Shown here piece after piece: positions 12,626 to 23,791 of a stretch of 64,000 bases of DNA. The translations under genes and the position numbers were made by a program. The DNA is taken from NCBI GenBank assembly GCA_003971905.1, contig RSEE01000052.1:1-64000 (forward strand), read 5' to 3'. Origin of the DNA: Moniliella sp. 'wahieum' (taxonomy: Eukaryota > Basidiomycota > Moniliellomycetes > Moniliellales > Moniliellaceae). Numbering within the stretch: position 1 is the stretch's first letter; each line of letters begins with the position of its first letter. Below the pieces are notes generated by a model. The model saw only the letters and a list, made by a program, of their open reading frames with translations, made no database searches and was not told the DNA's origin.

Positions 12626-13627
12626 GGCCGATTGTTGTTGCACGCCAATGCGCCAATGGACCGCACTGGACTGCGGCGCCTGCCCCTTTTGGCGGGTGCG
12701 GCTGGTGTGCGCGTGTTCTCAGCCACGCAAGGAACAAGCTCACCTGGGTGAAATCACGGGCCACAGGTCACCGGTCACCGGCCACCATCCCAGTCGTCTT
12801 CCCAGATCTCAGATCGCCGAATCTCCCAGCGGATCTCTCCAGTGGGGCGGAGAGTATGCTAGGAGGGTGGAGTCCGCACGGAGGCAGTGCCCAATGCGGG
12901 GGCGGCTGTGTGCTGCGGTGTGCCTGGACATGCAATGGGACAGTTGGACCTGTGCGGCTCAGGCGCTGAGTCGTGTTGAGTACGTTGAGCGTACGTTGAA
13001 CGGTGAGGCGTTGAGCTTGAGCTTGAGGACGAGGACTCGTGGTACTCGTGTATCGTACTGAGACGGAGTAGTCAGTCTGAGATCTGAGTGCGTTGTCTGG
13101 GATCTGTGACATGCGATCTGAGTGCGATCATCGATCAGATCTCAGAGTCCTCAGACCCAGTAGCTGGAGCGTGGCTCAGCGCTGAGCCTCAGCCTTCAGC
13201 TGACGCTTGAAGCTCTGACGGGTCTGAAGCTGGAAGGTTCGCCAGGGTCTGCGTCGATGCAGTCTCGAATGGCGTCGCAGCCACAAGGGCCCTGCGGGCT
13301 GCCAGCTGTCGAGCGCTCAGGCGCTCAGGCGCTCAGGCACTCAGCCGCTCCGGCTCATTCAGCCGCCAGGGGCGCGGGGGCATTGTGCCTCGCCAGTGCA
13401 CTGGACGACCAACGGGGCGCTCGTAACGCATCGCTTGGCCAGCGCTTTGCCTTCCAACGTCCATCGCCCATCGCCCATCTCAGCCCTTCTTGGCCTGCCC
13501 AGTCCCACCTCGCTCGCCTTCGCCTTCGCCCTTGGCTTTGCTTGGCCTCCTTGTGCCCCCCCTCCACCATCCTCGGCCCACCGCCCGCACTGCCTCCGTC
13601 GCTGCCACCCCTCACTCTTGCCTTGCC

Positions 13628-14442
13628 ATGGTTGCCGCAGCCCACGCTACTACCCACGGCGCTTCCCACCGCCGGCTCACGCACCCACTCGCCGCTCCCC
13701 CCCACCCATCCCCGCGCGTACGCAGCTCAACCAGCACCGCCGCCACTGTGCCCCTGCTAGCCCCGGTCCCCCGTCGTGCCGGCTTCCTTCATCGGCCCAA
13801 GGCGGTTCGTGCGGTGGCGCCTCTGGTCCTGTGCGACCTACCACGCCTCGGGCCCAATTGGCCGCGTCGCTGCAAAGTGTCAGCTTGCATTGCTTGCCTG
13901 CCGCGCCGCACTTGCCTGCCCCCTTGGCACCTGCACCAGGTTCTTCCGACCCTCCCCTTACTGCGCTTGCGAACCTGGGTTCATTCGCTACGCTTCCCTC
14001 GCTGGTCTACGACGGGCACGCTCGTCCCCCTCTGCTGGAGGATGAGATGCCAGACCAAGCAGTTGGACTGTCCACATTGTACCCCTCCTTCACCCCTTCC
14101 ACTTCCACTTTCACTTCCACCCACCCCCACCCCCCCTTGACCTCGACTGTGACCTCGAGCTTGAGCTCGACCTCGACCCCGACCCACCCGAACAGTGTAG
14201 TTCGCACATTGGCTTTCTCACCTGCTCGTGCCTCCCCCCTGCACCTCTTCCCGTTTGCCCACGCCCACCGCCACACCTCCCCCGCACGATGCGCCACCGT
14301 GCTCGCCCATTCCTCGTTCGTGGACCCGCAACCCTTTGGCGCCCTTGGCTCGCTCTCGGCCAAGCACGCCGGTTCCCAGTGGCGTGCTCCCTCTCGGGCT
14401 GGAATTTGGGTGCACACCTCCCTGGGCCCGATTGGACGTTAG
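13628..14442 (+). CDS. Possible Pro/Ser-rich protein gene (uncertain)
   Basis: Unrecognised. An ATG in good context (CTTGCCATGG) at 13628 opens a Pro/Ala/Arg-rich frame. From about 13780 a different plus frame looks more protein-like, with RAQLAASLQSVSL and LANLGSFATLPSLVYDGH followed by LEDEMPDQAVGLSTLYPSF, a Ser/Thr/Pro tract and a stop at 14440-14442. One frameshift would join them into about 270 residues. No domain is visible, and biased C-rich composition could keep these frames open by chance. Confidence 0.3.
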
Positions 14443-14937
14443 TGCCTAACTGGCCGTTGTGCCGGTGCGCCTTCGGTGCATTCTTTTTGGCACGCTTCCC
14501 CCGTTTTCGTCGTCGCTCTGAGTTCTGAGTTCGGAGTTTTGAGCTCTGACCTAGAAGGCCTGTGGCATGGGATGTGGCAACCCTTTTCACGTTGAACCAG
14601 GTAGCTACTACCTGGTACAACCACGCACACTTTTACTTTAGTTTCTCAATTCCTTTTTACGACCCCTCCTCTCCCCTCCTCCACCTGCCTCTTTTCCTGG
14701 CGCATGACCCCACTCCTACCCTCTGTCCTGATGACCTGTCGTCCGGTGTCCGATCCTATGACCACGAAACTCTTCTCCCGTTGTACAGCGACTGCCTTGT
14801 CTGTGTTGGGTAGGTTGTCAGGTTTGATAGGTTGGGTGCTTGCTTGAGTACGGTGAGGACTTGAGCACAGATTTATCTGTGTCTCCTATACTCCCACTGT
14901 TATCTCGCTAGACTTGCATGGAGGGGGGCAGACGGTA

Positions 14938-15234
14938 ATGGCGGGCTATGCCATCCTACTGCTACTACCAACTGTGGTGTTTGGCTGTGTACCAAGCCAA
15001 AACGGTGTTTGATTGGGTACCAAGCTCGGGCGGTGGTTGCAGCAAGGTATGTTTGCTTGTCGCTCCATCTCTGCAAAACCCCCCTTCTGCACTCGACTGT
15101 GTTTGCTACTTGACCAAGTTGGATCAAATTCAAACGACTATCCCTATCCTGGTTTTCACGGCACGCCCAACGCAAAGTTCTTTGACCCACCGACCACCAA
15201 CACTGAGGTCAGAACGGAGGATACAGCATACTAA
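14938..15234 (+). CDS. Possible small secreted peptide gene (broken)
   Basis: Unrecognised small candidate. The ATG at 14938 gives a clean signal peptide (MAGYAILLLLPTVVFG, then CVPSQNGV) and then meets a TGA at 15010-15012. The same frame reopens and ends with SNSNDYPYPGFHGTPNAKFF and DPPTTNTEVRTEDTAY before TAA at 15232-15234. The interruption may be an unspliced intron (a GTATGT donor lies at about 15047) or an indel. The open ends would encode a short secreted protein. Evidence is limited to the signal sequence and non-biased composition. Confidence 0.35.
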
Positions 15235-17739
15235 TCTCCTGTTGCCTCACCGCTCTCGGTTTCCGTTTAGTTTTCAGCTTTTCTCCCATATACATTAGTT
15301 GCTTTATGTTCCACGCCAAGTCCACCGCTTGGAACATGATGGAGGCAGATAGATACAGTTCCTTGCACGGGACCACCTCGCCCCATCTCGTACGAACCAC
15401 ACCAACACGCATTGGGACGGTCAGTGGAATCGCACTGCCACAGAGGGGAGGCGGCGAGGAGGCTTTTTCGTTTTGTCCACATATACTAGCTTGACAGCTA
15501 GGATCCAACTTCATACCGATGATCCCCCCTGCCCAAACCGCAAATGGACAAAGTAATGCTTACAATAGAAAGACAATATAATGGTATCAGCGATACTGCA
15601 TTGGTCGCCTGCAGGATGGCACACTGTGCACTGTGCATTGCGCTTCCTCATCCGCCCTCTTCCATAACTGCCACCATATCGGTTGTCCAACAGACGAATG
15701 AGAGGTTTGTGGAATGATGAGTGAAAAACCACCTCTTGACGCTCATTTAAGAAGCATATCTTTGGACGCAGCTACGTTTCCGTACACGAAGAAGTTCAGA
15801 TACTTCATCCTCCACACATTAACCGGTCCAATCGTTTCGTGGGGAGAGTGGGTTACCGCTCTTGCGACCCCACCACCTGGTCCGCTAGGTACAACAATGA
15901 TGGCATCTATATGTAGTGGATCGCTTAGGGTATGACACACAAACCAGAGCATGGAAGAAAAGGAAGCAGAGAGAAAGGGGGTACAATGACGGCGAAACCA
16001 AACCCATAATGTGTGGTGCCACCACATTTCCCCCCACTTCCCCCCCCCCTCTCTCTCGCGCACGCGCACACACCGCCTGTTCCCTGTTGCTACTTCGATT
16101 GGTTCGTGTGGAATGAGCAGGAGGACTCGGGGATCCTGGACGGTACGGTGCATAATGTGAATGGGGGGTAGGGGGTGTTGACCACCAGTGGTCTACAGCC
16201 CATCCGCCTTCAGTGACACGTGGCCCGATGCACACAGTGCACCGGGGCAGTGAGTTCCGGACCTTCCACGAGCTTCCATTGGCCTCCAGCCCAGGAGCCT
16301 ATCAAGGCCCATAGCTCTAGCTCCCCTTAGCTCTTGAATGCCATCTCCATCCCTCATCGCCAGCATCGCTAGCTAGGCCTGTGACAAGGGGTACGTGCAT
16401 CACTCATGCGCTCACTTGATCAGAGCCGCCTTGGTACCGCAACAAGCTGTGGGGCAGCCGAAAGGCTGTTTTTATGTGCGCCTGTCACGAGGCGACAAAA
16501 GTCGCCTTGCACGGACACCTCCACTTCCTTATAATCGGTATCGCTTCTCGGTTTCTTTCTCTATATATCACTACTCAAGTTCTCTATCGTTCTCTATCGC
16601 TCGCTATCGTGACTCCGTTTCTCAGCCTATCCAACAAACCCACAACAATAATTGTCTCGTCCCCATCTCGCGCCACTCTCGTCCATACAACCTTCTAAAA
16701 CTCAACACAAGATCTCGACACGGCTTCTCGCCTCGGCTCTCACCCGTGCCATGCGTTCTTGGCCCTCACTTCTCCCCGTTGATGGCTCGTTTCTACTTAA
16801 TTTATATACTCTGTGGACCTACTGTTGGTCATTCCTAAAACCTGCCTATTCTTCGATCCAATTGTGATGGCCCAACTCCGCTCACCATGCCTTTGGCCTC
16901 ACTCTTCCTCTAGGGGCTCCACTTTAGACGAACCGCCCTTTCAATCATCTCGCTCTCCCTCCCTCGTCCACCGGAGCTCCCTGCTTGCACGTCCGGTATA
17001 GGTCCCCAACATGCAACCTCCTTCTTGGACGCTCCCTGGCTCTGCCTGACGACTGGCAAAGTGCTCCTCGCGGCCCTCCTACGTGCACTCCAGTGTTCTT
17101 TGGACTTCGAATCTGAAACGCGTTCAGTCCTCTGCGAGTCTTGTCTCCGATGCCAGGCAGGAAAGGTCTAGCCAGCACACTCCCCGTCACAGCACTACAA
17201 CACTGCGGTTTTTGCGCCGCGTCCTCGCGCCCAAAAACCAGCAAGCAACTGAATGTACGACCAGTACGAAGAGCCGTAGTGCGACCAAACTGAAACGTAG
17301 GACAACGGAGTACGATCCGCTCGCCAAAGACGCCTTTGCAACAAGCACAACTACTAGGCGCACTCCCGTGCGCACAACTGAACTACGAACGAGAAAAGCG
17401 CAAAGGCAATAGATATCGCTGTGCCCCACAGTACTTAGTCACATACACCCGGCTACTCGGGGCTGAGGCGGATGATCAATCACCGATCACCGTCGATGAC
17501 TGCTTATCTCAGCGGAGGCAGGCGAGGGGCTGGGGACGCCCATTGGCCACGATCACTGATCACTCCGACCCCTCGGCTTGCTCCCTTGGGCCTTGTCGAG
17601 GCTGCATCGAGCGAGCCTCCTGCGCTGTTGCATCCCATCCACCCTCTCGGCTGTGGATCTGGGTCTTGGCCTTTTGGCTGTCGCTTGGGGTGTGCGAGTG
17701 GACTGTGGAGTGGAGCGCGTAGGCCGTGCTCACCAAGCG
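15235..17739. other. Intergenic, possible unresolved transcription unit
   Basis: No gene can be called. At about 16530-16640 there is a promoter-like stretch with CTATATATCA and repeated TCTCTATCG, followed by pyrimidine-rich DNA. Downstream open pieces (for example a frame reading FLDAPWLCLTTGKVLLAALL near 17020-17080) look partly coding but cannot be assembled into one product. Confidence 0.4.
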
Positions 17740-19876
17740 ATGCCTTCCTACGTGTTCTCAAAGAGAGGGGGCCAAGCGGGTGCTGATGCTGATGTTGATG
17801 CGGATGCTGGTGCGGATGCTGGTGCTGGTGCTGGAGCTGGAGCTGGTGCGGACGCTCGGCCAGCTGCACTTGCTTCGCCCGAGCGGGCTGCGTCGTACGT
17901 GCTTCTGGACCATCCTGCACCTGCGCCTGATTCGGACGATAGCAGTATGATTGGTCCTGTGCTACCTCCTCGGCGTCCGCGGTCCGCCCACCCTACCTAC
18001 TCGACCCACTCAACCTACTCGACTCACTCGACCCACTCCCTCCTACCCAACCAGCGCGACAGCCTCCCTTCCCCCACCACGGCGCGCCGACGTCCGCACG
18101 CGCCTTGTGGCCAGTCGAGCCACGCGCGCCTGCCCGCACCCGCTCTACCTACCTCTACACTTACACCTACCTCTCCACTTACCTCATTCGGCCGACCACG
18201 GGGGTGGGTACTGCTTCCGCTGTTAGCTGTGGTGGATGCGATGGTCGTGACGTTGTTATCGTACCGGACGTGGACGCACCACGCGCGTGCAAGTGTCGAT
18301 GGACCGGCGACGCTGACCACGCGTCTGCTCCTCCTTCTCCTCTTGGCCGCCGGGGTGCGGGACAGTGTGCTGGGCAGTATTGGGTGCGCGCACGTGCCGC
18401 GCCGATTGGCACCCACAGTCGCGGCTACGACGTTGGTGCGCTCTTCCTTCCTGCTTCCTGTCTTGAGCCTTGTGCTTTGCCTTGTGCCTTGAGCCTTGAG
18501 CCTCTTGGCATTCAGTCCAAGTGGGCAAGTAGTAACTAACCTCGCCATGTGCACCAGGGTTCACTCATCTTTTCACTTGGCATTCTGAATCTAGTTTACT
18601 TGCCCAACGACCTACGGACCAAGTGCCTCGACCTGGACCTGGGCGCTCGTCGGCGCCCGTGCTGCGCACGCAGCAGCGACAAGGTATTGCGCTCGTAGCC
18701 AGTACGTCCATGGCGTTAGCCGTGGTGCAGTGGGCCGCGCACGTGCTTGTGGCAGGGGTGACGTTACCACCGCGCGGAGTGGGCGCGTTGCATGCCCAAC
18801 GTTGGTTGGACGACTTGAATCGCGGTCCAGCTCCTGCAGTGCTGAGGTCACAACGTATCTTGCTTCCCCCGTCGCCGGCGTTGCACGCTGCCCCGACACC
18901 TACACCAACACAAACACAACCCCAGACGCAGACACAGCCGCAGACGAGCAAGGACAATGTGGCGTTTTCAGCTACGGGTTCAGCCGTGGTCCCTGTGACG
19001 GATGTAGAGGCCTTCGGGGCCTGCGTGGCCAACGCCCAAGCCGACCCCGAACCCGGTGCTAACTCCGACCCCGAACCCGGTGCTAACTCCGACCCCGAAC
19101 CCGAGTCGGGCACAGGCATAGGGATGGAGATGGAGATGGGGATGGGGAGCGATGGCGAGATGGAGCCAAATGAGCACAGCGGGTTGCTGCGTTGGCACCC
19201 TGGTGTTGCCGCCCTCGCGGACCAGTTGGTTGCGCCCGTCGTGGCCGCGCGGATCGCCCTCGTCCGAGGAAGGGGAAGAAGGGCAAGAGTCGCAAGAAGA
19301 TCAAAGGCAAGAGCGAGGGCAAGAGCAAGGGCAAGAGCAAGGGCAAGAGCGAGGCGGTGGTAGGTCCGAAATGGCCGGGCGAGACGACGAGGGAGAAGAG
19401 AGAGAAGGGTGGGAGGAAGAGTGGGATGCGGATGAGATTGTGGACATTGTGCCGGACCGAAGGGTGGGACGAAAATTGTCGGCTCAACGGTTAGCCATGG
19501 CCTTGGCCGACGACCAAGATCCAGCCCACTGGCGCGCGTCGTACTTGGTCCCATCGGGACCAGAGGTACCCACCCAACGACGTGCTCGCACGCGTACCCG
19601 GACTTTACCTTCCCGCCCGCCTTCGCACCCTGCTGCTGCTTCTTCTTCTTCTTCTTCCTTGTCCATGACCTTGCCTTTGCCCTACTCCCTCCCCCGCCGC
19701 GCGCGCATTCGGCCCTGTACCGTCCTGCCCCGGACCGCTGGAGCGTTCCTTCTCCAAGTGGGGACCGGGACAGGGAGCAGGAGCGCGAACGTTATCGTCC
19801 GCGCCCACGCCCACGTACCCTCTCTGCCGCGGCGGCCGTGACGGTGCCCGAGGAGGAGTCGGTGGGCAGTGGCTAG
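17740..19876 (+). CDS. Unidentified multi-pass membrane protein with acidic tail
   Basis: Family not recognised. The start at 17740 opens an N-terminal Ala/Asp/Gly repeat (residues 12-39), a Ser/His/Tyr repeat (YSTHS units, residues 87-100) and hydrophobic segments at about 156-175, 194-212 and 225-250. A likely intron ends at the AG at 18556-18557 with ACTAAC branch-like bases at about 18535. The next exon continues with GSLIFSLGILNLVYLPNDL and, after a frame break near 18655, another membrane segment (GIALVASTSMALAVVQWAAH). The C-terminal half is polar, with a DPEPGANS repeat at 19040-19100, a Lys/Glu/Gln-rich region over a 12-base tandem repeat at 19313-19350, and EIVDIVPDRRVGRKLSAQRL. Probably five membrane spans with a long cytosolic tail. 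Several frameshifts; the stop at 19876 is the most plausible end. Confidence 0.55.
19313..19352 (+). repeat. 12-base tandem repeat GGGCAAGAGCAA
   Basis: About three imperfect copies inside the acidic/basic low-complexity part of the membrane protein gene. Confidence 0.7.
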
Positions 19877-20800
19877 TGACATTTGAAATGAAGCGTGAAG
19901 TGAACCTTGGAGGGAAGCGTGAAGGGAACGGCTCCGAGGGCGGAGAGAGAGAGAACAAGGAGGATGGGATGGGATGGGTTGGGTTCTGTCTGCCTTGCTG
20001 CCCGGGTCAAGTTGGTTTGGGTGTGGGTGTGGGGTGGGTAAGGTCGGGTAAGTCGGTGGGCAATGTTTGGTTGCGCATGTAGTACCTATCCTAGGGCGAA
20101 TACGCTCACGTAGCGGGTAGAAACAGGTTGCACGCCCACTGTACCATGTACGCTATACGCTACCGAGTGGGGGGCGGGCGGTGCGCCAGACAAGCGCCAA
20201 GTACCACATGAGGAAGCGAGCGGCGGAAGATGGGATGCGGGCCAAGCAACTCAGGCAGCTAGTTGATTTAATTGTAGTGCAGTGTGTATGGTGTAGGCTG
20301 CAGCCACGGTGGCCACTCTTTTCGCGACTACAATTTGGGCTATAATACTACGGTGCGACGCTACGGAGGTGCGGTGGCAGCTGCCCCGATACATGGTAAT
20401 CGATAATCGATAATCCCACCGTCAGCGTGCAGAGGTACGATGTACGGCAGATGGGATTGACGATTGAATTTTGACGTTTGACTAGAGGAAGAGGGGGGCG
20501 GCACTGCGAGTGCGCGGTGGACATGGACGAGCGAGGTAGACCGATCCCGCCCCGCTCCGCTCGTAGGACCCAGAGAGCCAAGCCAACTAAGAAGAGTAAG
20601 CGCGTCGTTACGTTGCTCCCACACCAGTCTGTCTGTCGCACTCAAACGGAAAGCTGAATGCTGTACTTGTTCGGACGATGGAATGGAATGGGATGGAATA
20701 GAGCATGAAGATCGTTTGATACGTTCGCTATTCAGGGCGCGGCACCGGCTCGGCGATCTGATCGCCGTGGGCGATTTACACTTATTAGTACACTGAGTAC
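19877..20800. other. Intergenic between convergent genes
   Basis: This is the 3' flank of both neighbours. It holds a TAA+TCGA heptad array at 20397-20415. Short frames on the minus strand at 20348-20645 show no recognisable features. Confidence 0.5.
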
Positions 20801-22762
20801 CTACTTCTTCAGGGTACCAATGACCGTGTAGGGCGCGTACTTGTCAATCACCGAGATGTCATGCAGCATCAAAAACGGTTCGGTTGCATCCGTGCCGGCG
20901 TACTTGAGCACCGCCGTCGTTCCGCCCGGGTGATCCGGGAGGAACTTGGTCACATCCAGCACCTTGTCTTCCACCACGACCCAGACATCGTCCTTGGACT
21001 TATGCTTGGCCACCTCGTCCATCGTGTACACGGCCGCCTTGACGGCTCTTCAGCGGGCGGTGCAGTGGCGGCTGGGGCAGCCGGAGTCGGGGCCGGAGCA
21101 GCCGCGCTGACCGTAGCACCAGACGGGGAAGCTGATGCGCCATCAGCGTCCCAGTGGAACGACAAGTTGACCGACTTGTCCGTCGGGTTGACCTTGATGC
21201 GCGTCTCGAGTTGGTTAGCCAGCTGGCCAATACGTCCCGCAGCGATTTGGCCCTTGGAAAGTCCTTCGAGCAAGTAGGCTGCTGCGCTGTCACCTGCCAC
21301 CCGGCCGTACACCACGCACCCCAACAACGACGAACCGCCCAATCGGTTCGCGCCGTGCACGCCGCCGGCAATTTCGCCTGCGGCAAACAAGCCTGGGATG
21401 GGGGCGCCAGTGCCCTTGTGCAGAATCTGGGCTTCGGGACTAATTTCCACACCGCCCATCGTGTAGTGCAAGACGGGGGCCATGAGGCTGCTGTAGTAAG
21501 GCCCCTGGCGCATGTGGAAGTTGCGATGGAATTTTTCCCAAACGGATCAGGAATCTTGCCCTGGACGAGGCGATCTTTTCGTACGCGTCAAACGTAGCGA
21601 GCAACTTGTCCGTGGGATGCCCATGTCCTTGGCCAATCGTCGTATGTTTCAAACCGTTGCATCAGACCGCGCGCAGCATAGTGCTTGCAGTGCCACTCAA
21701 TCTCTGCGCTCGCCTCACCATTGAGCACCAAACGAATCGGGAACTTATCGTGCTTCCACATGGCTGCCGTCACCACGGCGCGCTTCTCCAGTTCATCAAC
21801 GAACCGGTCACCATCACGGTCGAGCAGCAGACCACCCACCCCACGCAGTGCCTCAGCTGCCAAAAAACTTCACCTTGGCATCAGGTTCGGCCGGATCAAT
21901 CAACCCGGTCGGATGGACCTGTACCTTTTCCATATCAATTAGCGATCCGCCAATGGCGCGAACCATCTTTTGACCGTCGCCCGTGCAGTGCGCGCCATTG
22001 GTCGTGGGCAAGTTCATCCACTCGGGCTTAAACTCCTTGAGCAACGAGTCGGACGAAAAGTCGGCAGCGTACCCGCCAGTAGCCAACACGACCGGACCAC
22101 TGGCACGGTGCGTGGTGCCATCGTGCTCATACTCTACACCCACCACGGCCTCGTTCTCAAACAACAGCTGGGTTACCCGGGCCTTTTTGAGAATGGTCAA
22201 CCGTTCCGGCTCAGCAGCCGCAATGTCCTCAGCCTTGTTCATCAAAGCCATGGTGATTTCCATGCCGGGGAACTGGGCTGCACCACGGTGCGTACGTGGC
22301 TGTGAGTGACCGCCGAGGCGCGCGACGCGCGTCAGGTCCAGAGCAAACTTATCTTCCAGCCAGTCGACAGCCGCACCCGACTTGTACGTCAACACACGGA
22401 TCAACGGGTCGCGAGCCAACTCGGCAGCAGACTTTTTGGTATCGTCAAAAAAGATCTTGGGCGTGTCGTGGATGTGCTGGGCGGCCTGGGAGGCGGTACC
22501 GGCACCGTTGATGCCGGACGTGGCCTATGGGAGGAGAGGGGGGAGGATGGACGACGGTCAGTACCAGTACTCCGTGGGGTCCAGCGAGGGTGCAAGCGCA
22601 GGAAACAGAAACGGGAGGTTGACTTTGACTTACCTTGGTGGAGTTGCCGCCGAAAAAGGCATTCTTGTCGAGGAGGATGACGTTGGCGCCGCGCTCGAGG
22701 AGGGAGTGGGTGGCAGACAGGCCGGCGAGGCCGCCGCCAACGACGATTGCGCGAGGAGCCAT
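20801..22762 (-). CDS. Soluble FAD fumarate reductase fused to cytochrome b5
   Basis: Flavoprotein of the Osm1/Frd1 family, which reduces fumarate to succinate and helps reoxidise FADH2/NADH, here with a C-terminal haem domain. The start at 22762 opens the FAD fold (AIVVGGGLAGLSATHSLLER, GGNSTK). An intron spans 22525-22633. Then come ATSGINGAGTASQA, RLGGHSQPRTHRG, EALRGVGGLLLDRDGDRFV, HYTMGGVEI and AAGEIAGGVHGANRLGGSSL, all typical of the family. A Pro/Ala linker leads to a cytochrome b5 domain (YTMDEVAKHKSKDDVWVVVE, haem motif FLPDHPGG) ending in IGTLKK. Frame breaks fall at 21862-21867, near 21630, at 21532-21536 and at 21044-21045; several are restored by one base in a homopolymer. About 620 residues. 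The fusion order is known in fungi; the electron donor is not determinable here. Confidence 0.92.
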
Positions 22763-23791
22763 GGGGGGCAAAGGGGGGTTGGAAGCGAGGAGAGGCGGGG
22801 GTGCCGGGGGTGGAAGGGCAGGGAAGGACAGAGACCACGCACGCCCGACGGAGGGTTTAAGACGGGGGCGGGTGGGCGGCATTCATTCGCATTCACATTC
22901 ACATTCACCCCCTCGTGTTGCGTGTGCCTAGTTGCCTCTCGCCGCAGGCAGCGGGCGAGGGCTGTCTGAATGCGACCGGCTCCCGGCAGCCGCACGCACC
23001 CGGACACGCGCCTCGAGCAGCAGCAAGCAAGCGCAAGCGCAGCAAACGAGTGGGCGGCAGGGGGCGCTGTCCTCGGTGGCCGCGGCTGGGCAAACAGCTC
23101 ATTTTGCCCCTCGACCAGCACGCCCCTCGCCCCGGCAGGCGGCCGCAGCACCCAAAGTGGGTCGTGCGCAACGCACACAGGCGCCGTGCCGGCTGCTTTA
23201 CCCCGCACCACGCGCTGCCCCTGGCGCCGCCTGGAGCGCAGCGGCCCAGCGCTGACCAACGCTGACCAACGGGCGCACGGGGGCGCTGTTGGCGGGGCGT
23301 CATGCATCGGGCATCTGTCCACCTGGCGCGATGCAGAATGCAGATGCGCATCCACCCTGCATGCTGCATGCCTGCCTAGCCGCCCGTCCTATTCAGTGCG
23401 CCCTACGCCGGGCCTCGGTTGCTGCGTTCAACGTTCAACGTTAACCCCGCAGCACCCACAGCACGCAGACACGCAGACGAGCTTCGTGTGCTGCACGGGT
23501 GCTTGTGCTTGTGCTTGTGCTTGCGCTCCTCTTTCCCCGCCTTGGCTGCGCTGCCCCGCCCCGGCAGCAGGTGAACTGTAAGCCCCACCCTTGCGCGGCT
23601 GGGTGCGGCCGTCACGTGCCTCTCACACGTCTGCCCCCGCCCCCATTCCCCCCCGTAACATGTAACACTCCTATGCGATGCTACGCTGCAGGCGGCCCGT
23701 CTCAGATCTCAGACCCATCCATCATACAAGTACAGCACAGCCCCGCCCGCCCTGGCGCCCCCCCGTGCATCCGGCCTCCGTGCCTCCGCAC
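22763..23791. other. Intergenic between two minus-strand genes
   Basis: Contains the upstream region of the fumarate reductase gene and the 3' flank of the kinase gene. Seen: a TCA+ACGT heptad pair at 23425-23444, a GTGCTT repeat at about 23500-23525 and AGATCT units near 23700. No gene. Confidence 0.5.

Larger units (their letters stand above)
8077..13627. other. Gene-poor, AT-richer region with palindromic heptad arrays
   Basis: No gene is recognised over 5.5 kb. The part at about 8100-10500 is visibly more AT-rich than the rest of the window. The region concentrates tandem heptads of the form T-N-A plus a self-complementary tetramer (listed separately) and scattered ATCGAT, AGATCT and ACTAGT palindromes. 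A frame of 135 codons at 10684-11091 lacks recognisable domains and is not called. Confidence 0.55.
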
